Assembly (NCBI GenBank): GCA_015039365.1
Contig: WION01000300.1
Coordinates: forward strand, 1-63,252
From: Amanita rubescens
Taxonomy: Eukaryota > Basidiomycota > Agaricomycetes > Agaricales > Amanitaceae
Direction: 5' to 3'
Length of the DNA: 63,252 bases
Part shown: positions 58,062-63,252 of the stretch, one piece after another
Layout: each line of letters begins with the position of its first letter
Position numbering within the stretch: position 1 is the stretch's first letter
Made by a program: the position numbers and the translations under genes
The notes under the pieces: generated by a model
Databases searched by the model: none
The model's input: the letters and a program-made list of their open reading frames with translations, nothing else
Told to the model about the DNA's origin: nothing

Positions 58062-61000
58062 GGAGGGAAGGGGGGAGAGGACAGGAGGGGAGAAAGGGCC
58101 GGGGAGAAGGCTTTATATTCGGGTCCAAGCTTAAGATGCAGATCCATTCAGAGAACAGGAAATAAAAGAGAAAACATATAAAGCACATTCCCACATACCT
58201 AATTTAATTCTCCGCCGTGGCTCATCGATATGTTAGTCCAAGCTTAGTACGTACACGACCCTCAATGATTATGTGTTCGGATCACTTTTCAAATTCAAAC
58301 CGTGAGCGCCGCATGTTACTCCAGTCCATCTGTTTCACTATACTCCCCGGACTTTCTCTTCCCTTTCTATACAAGTACAACCGACATGCTGCTGCCACGT
58401 AGCGGATCAGCTCAAATGCTCGTGTCACCACGCTTTGACAAATATGGAAGTTTTGTTTTCGAGAACAGTTGTGAACCTGAATTCTGCTTACGGACCTTGT
58501 TGTCTTGACTTGCCCAATCACGACGATCGCTTCCGGCCTGTCCTTTTCTTTGCTGATTCCCGTCCCTTTCCGACGCTGCCTCGACTGTTGCCTTTTTCAC
58601 CTACCAACACATATTACGTGAGCTATTAATATCATTTTCCGTCACGCTCTTTCAAAAAAAGAAAAAAAAAAGGCCCTCCCACTGCGACTCTCCATTTCGG
58701 GAATTCGCAATTCCAAAGAAAAACATGTGTCCATCACAACTCTAACCTCATGTTCCCGCTGAGCGATCGAGCTCCATTGGGGCGCCTTCATGTTGGAAAA
58801 AGCATAGCCATTATGGAAACCACGCCTGCCAAGATAAACTTTTTTTCCATTATTGTGACATTCAAACGTGGCACTGTTACGCTCGAAGCTCCCGATTTCG
58901 ACAACAAAACGCGCCTTTTGTACCTATGCCACTGTTCAACTGATTCTCAGAAGTCGAATCTCCTGTCATTCGGAGCGCGCATGCCGCAGAATCTCTTCGT
59001 TTCCATGTCTTGAACTGGTTAGCTTGCTGCGCTTATCAGCCCTCCGCACAGGTCTATTGTCTGTGGAAGTTTCCAGATTCCCCGATACGCCGACTCGACT
59101 TGGGTTTAATCAAAATTTGTCCCGTTTTATGTTGAGCACTCCACAGATGGAAGTTGTGGCGTCAAGGGTAACAAAATAAACATCGGCCATCTGATTCGCG
59201 GACCTCAGTGGGTCATCATATCCAGAGTGGGTCGACGATGAGAAGCCGCTATCGAAGGCACATATTAACCGTATGAAGACACTCAAGAACTGATAGGAGC
59301 CGTTTTACGAACATCGATCCCTAAAAAGGGCATAGACGAGCGGATAACGCTTTGCTGTCCCCCAGACAGTTTCCCGTCGACACTGGAAATACGCAACTTG
59401 GTCATAACTCGACCGGGTCCTTGTCCTTGGCTTGGATGAATATCTCGCGAGACAGACAGGGGTTCTCCGGATTTTTTGTGGGTGTGTATTGTACCGAATA
59501 CAACGGAGGAGACTTCTGTATCCTCCCTTCCCTGCGTGCCTGAGTATCTAAAAGGTCCTCTTGGTGCTCGTTATTAATTATTAGACGTCCCGAACTCCGG
59601 TTAAGCACGTCATGGCTCCGCTATCGTAGTCGCTTTTTTTCCTGTTGGGAAAGAAAAAATAAAAAGGCCTTGTCGGAAATCCGATCACCGGTGCCAAGTC
59701 CTCGGTTTACTTCTACGAAATGTTTATTTTCGATTACTAGCTGCCGTCCGTCCGCTGGTCACGCACAAGGTTAAACTCGCAGAAAAAAAGACGCATCGTT
59801 TTTGACAGTCGGCTCCATTTCACCTAGCTGAAGCTGTGAGTGGGTCCTTCATCGTATAGTAATAAATCCTCTTATCAGAAGTCCAGGACTAGGCTTTGTT
59901 AGACTCGGAAAATAGGCCTTTTTTGATTTCGCCACACAATTCAGTGGGTCAAAATAATCATCGAGTATCAGACGGAACCCCTTTGCATCAATAGTTCGTC
60001 ATCATATTAGAACCCACGCGGACATCGACGCCCGTGTGTTGCATGTACACTAATCATACATGTCCGCACAGGCCGCCCATCGTTCCGTGACTTGTCAAAG
60101 AACATTATGCTATGCATAAATCGATTACTTATCCATTGTGCTCGGAAACTAACATGTCTATTACGCTTTCATGAAGAACATTTTAACTCATCGACCCACG
60201 CAGTAATTGAATGAATGTTGCCAAGAACCCGTGATGACTGCAGCAACTTGAACTAAACTTTTTCATGTGAGCGACTGAGAGCTCCCGGCCGACGAGTCAT
60301 TTAATCCGGCACGCATATGGATTGGGGCTACTTAGAACTTGTGCGTGTGTCTCGAGCTAAATCCCTTGGCGTTCAGCCGGTAATTCTAAACATCAAGTCT
60401 CTAGAAGGCGCGTGCCAATAATGCATCTCAGCATCACATCGTGATACATGCGTTGCTTGCTTTCATCAAACCAATACGCTTCTCCCGCCAGCGCATGGCA
60501 ATGCAAAGATACAAGAATTCGGGCTATGTTGATCTTTCGTCATTTTCCTTAAGCGCACAGCATCATTTGTTTTCAGCCGAACACAGTACAGCATTCACGA
60601 TCGAAACAAACGTCCTGATATGCATAACCAAATCACCATCTGTTCTGGGAACAAAGTAGAATACGAATACATGCACGTGGAGATTCATGCCGAACGAACC
60701 CTACCTGGCGCCAGAATAGAACCCGATTTCGGGGTCACTTTTACAGCTCTGGTCATACTTGTAACAGTACACGCCTCTGACTTGCCTGTCCTCTAACACA
60801 AGCCTCCACGTTCATAATTTCTGGCAAGGATTCGCATGCCACTCCCTGATCGTGAGTGAGCTCGTCGACAGGAATCGACACGTGGACTCCACTTGTGACA
60901 CGCGTCGGGGAATATTTCGCGTTAATAGGCATTGTTTATCAAAAGATAATAAAGTAGCGATTTTTCGCCTAGTGGCTGATATGTATCTACTTAGTACATC

Positions 61001-63252
61001 AACTAATTCGGCTCCCGGCTTTGCTTACCCGAAAGATTTAGTTAGCGCGTTGAATAGTCTGGGTACGCGACAAGTAGTTTGATAAGTGACCAGTCCTAGG
61101 TTGGAACGTGCGAGTACTATTTTTCATATGTCAAACATCCGATTTCTCACGTGAAAGATTAAAATTGCAACCTTGAGTTGCACAAGCGAGCTTGACTCAT
61201 GGCGCTCACAAGAATCGCCGCGACGCACAATCTCCATTCTGTGCCCGGTTTTCCGACTATACGTATTCCATGAAACACCTTGTCCTATGATTGGAAGTCA
61301 TTCTCCATTGCTTAGTGAACGTTGCGATGCAGAACATAGTTCACGTACCTGATGACAAGTAGATAATCAGATGAGATAACGCGGCCCCAAGCCGCCAACA
61401 AAACTAAAAAGCACTGAGCCCGTGTTTTCAGTCAAACAAAAAAGAAGAAACAAACCCCGAACCACTACTCGACATTTGTGTTTTATCATCGAGCTGCAAC
61501 GGTGGACTCAGAAAGGCTTTTTGGGCTCGGCGGCGGTAACGTAAACCTCCCGCGGAACGCCGTCGGGAACGGCCGTTATAGCTTGACCATCACGGCGACG
61601 GAAGTTTTTGGTTCATCTTCCTACTCTGTCAATGGCTGGGCCGTTGCTGGCTTACGTTTCATCTACTATTGGCCTTTGGAACTACATATCAATTTCCGGT
61701 GTCAATTCCAAGTTCGTCACGTCTGGAAAAAGTTCAAGTTCATTTCATTGAAACAAGTTGCCCCGAAGACATGGCTATGTCCACTGGGGCGTCAGGATGA
61801 TGCAAGTGCGAATGGGTCTTGCGGTTGGCCGTCATCAACTACGATAGTTCCAGGATTAGGATCTCTCGTACTGCCCCACTGGTGCTTTGGTCCCGTATAC
61901 ATATCAAGGTCCGATTGATGCGTGGAAGGCCATGTTTATCACGACAAGATTTGTTGGGAAGGTTTCATGCTGTGCCTTGGTACGTTCTCTGTATATGTAC
62001 ACATTTCAGCAAATGTTCTCAAAGTAAAAACTCTCGTTGCCAGTTTTATCAACTTCTATCGTCATCGCAACCCGGATTGTTCGTTCTTTTATTTTATTTT
62101 TCTGTGATATTTCCGTCGTCTGCGGGACATGGGCTGATAAGGACCGTCACGGAGCCAAGCTAATGGCTCCGTTTCGTATGGAGCACGCCGCTGATGTCTC
62201 GCTGGATCAATGAGTTCGTGTGGAGTTGGATGTACTCCCAGAATGTCACCTCTACAGTCGGCGACTGGGGTCAGGTCAGGTATCCCTTGTAACGTGAAAA
62301 CTGATACGGTCCCGCATCCACCTCTTGGAGCCCCAGACCTTGATTGGAAGATATGACGTCGAGCAGGGTCAAGCCTGGCCCTGTCGGTTCTGGACGAACT
62401 GGTTTGATCTATGTATGCATATGTTTGGCCTCAGCTACTGACTTGGTCGACCAGCAATTCGATCACAACATGCCGTACTGACGGCGACCTTCAAATTGAA
62501 ACACATCCCATTATGTACGATCTTCATTTTTCGTTGCCTTTTTCAGTCAAGAATTCTCATTCCTCCCGAACTCCTCAGCAGGCACTCAGTAACGGCACAC
62601 TGGCCTTTACCGGAACTGACCGAAATTGCGGGCTATTTCAAGACTACAGAAGTCTCCAACGACCTAAACGCAGCGAGAGAAATTCATATGTGGAGTTGAA
62701 CATCAGAAAATACGTGCTCATGTCGATATTCCATGACCATCAATGAAGAGAGAACCCCGGCAAGTGCGGAGAACTCAACGGCAACTGCCCAACCTTCCAA
62801 GTCATACTACGCAACCATCATTATGGCGTTGTAAGGCGAGAATATCGGTTTTCCGACTTTCACTGCAGCTTGCCTCACCATACGGTGACTATATTGACGT
62901 GCTGCGTTCAAATCCCACACGCAAATTTGTCATGTCTTGTTGTTTCAGCCACACGGCGTGCCAGCCACAATCCTTCTACTATTTGGATTCTTTCCTTTTT
63001 CGTGAAAGGCATCAGCGGCTACGTGCGCTGCTTAGGATCGTCAATCGTTACTCTACATATTCTTGGAATGAACAAGTTGAATTGACCGCTTCGAGAACCA
63101 CTTTGCCGTAAATAATTTACGGGCCATTCGATATGTCACTGCCTTTGGTCGTGTTCTACGCATGGAACACCGCTCTGCCTAGCGTACATCATAACGCAAA
63201 GGATTTCATAACTTTTTGTGCCTCGTGGCCCGATTACTAGACGGCACAAGCT
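58062..63252. other. Region without a supported gene
   Basis: Over 5 kb on both strands I find no frame longer than about 146 codons and no splice-consistent chain, membrane series, signal peptide or family motif. The longest frame (61478-61918, plus) has no recognisable features and cannot be extended. No tandem array, terminal repeats or tRNA-like structure was identified by eye. It may be a long regulatory spacer, decayed sequence, or contain a rapidly evolving gene I cannot see. Confidence 0.45.

Noticed and set aside
61478..61918. Plus-strand 146-codon frame as a secreted enzyme
   Set aside because: No signal peptide, catalytic motif or splice-consistent continuation. The downstream frames are full of stops.

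Overview
The window is one chromosome end of a filamentous basidiomycete, most likely an agaricomycete mushroom. It opens with about 190 bp of a 7-bp telomere repeat (CCCTAAA, i.e. TTTAGGG towards the end). Genes are intron-dense (introns mostly 40-60 bp). The recognisable genes (succinate dehydrogenase SdhB, an RLM1/MEF2-type MADS factor, a Bax-inhibitor-1 family protein, an expanded P-loop GTPase family, mitochondrial DNA polymerase remains) fit that assignment. All identifications come from reading motifs; no database search was run.

Layout. (1) 1-192: telomere. (2) 1.4-18.4 kb: a subtelomeric block of four intact multi-exon genes. Three are read towards the telomere: a 1,303-residue protein of unknown family, an acidic-tailed protein of unknown family, and a protein with a ParB/sulfiredoxin-like region. 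The fourth, divergent, is an Spt5-like KOW protein. The spacers and two enlarged introns of this block carry roughly 35-40 copies of a 30-bp dyad element (TCCGCC-N18-GGCGGA, with a further symmetric core). A 101-bp satellite with a three-unit higher-order repeat lies between the two arms of the block. (3) 18.7-32.5 kb: A+T-rich, nearly gene-free repeat DNA. It holds a second palindrome family (TCCGGCCTGGCCGGA), a 110-bp inverted repeat, an array of 200-400 bp units with an orientation switch, four copies of a ~220-bp repeat, remains of an unidentified gene, and about 48 copies of a 65-bp minisatellite with decayed outer copies. (4) 32.5-45 kb: the transition zone, with an AIG1-like GTPase gene, a small hypothetical gene, a heavily frameshifted copy of mitochondrial DNA polymerase gamma, a cysteine-rich small secreted protein, and a head-to-tail duplicated gene for another secreted protein. 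(5) 45-58 kb: ordinary euchromatic genes (hypothetical, sdhB, coiled-coil, putative small mitochondrial protein, MADS factor, Bax inhibitor, four-finger zinc protein). (6) 58.1-63.25 kb: no gene could be supported.

The best candidate for something undescribed is the 1.4-18.4 kb block. Its genes have fully open reading frames across many exons despite lying beside the telomere among fast-evolving repeats. The 30-bp dyads are confined to it, and one of its proteins has a ParB-like region, a fold that in bacteria reads palindromic DNA sites. A link between the protein and the dyads is inference only.
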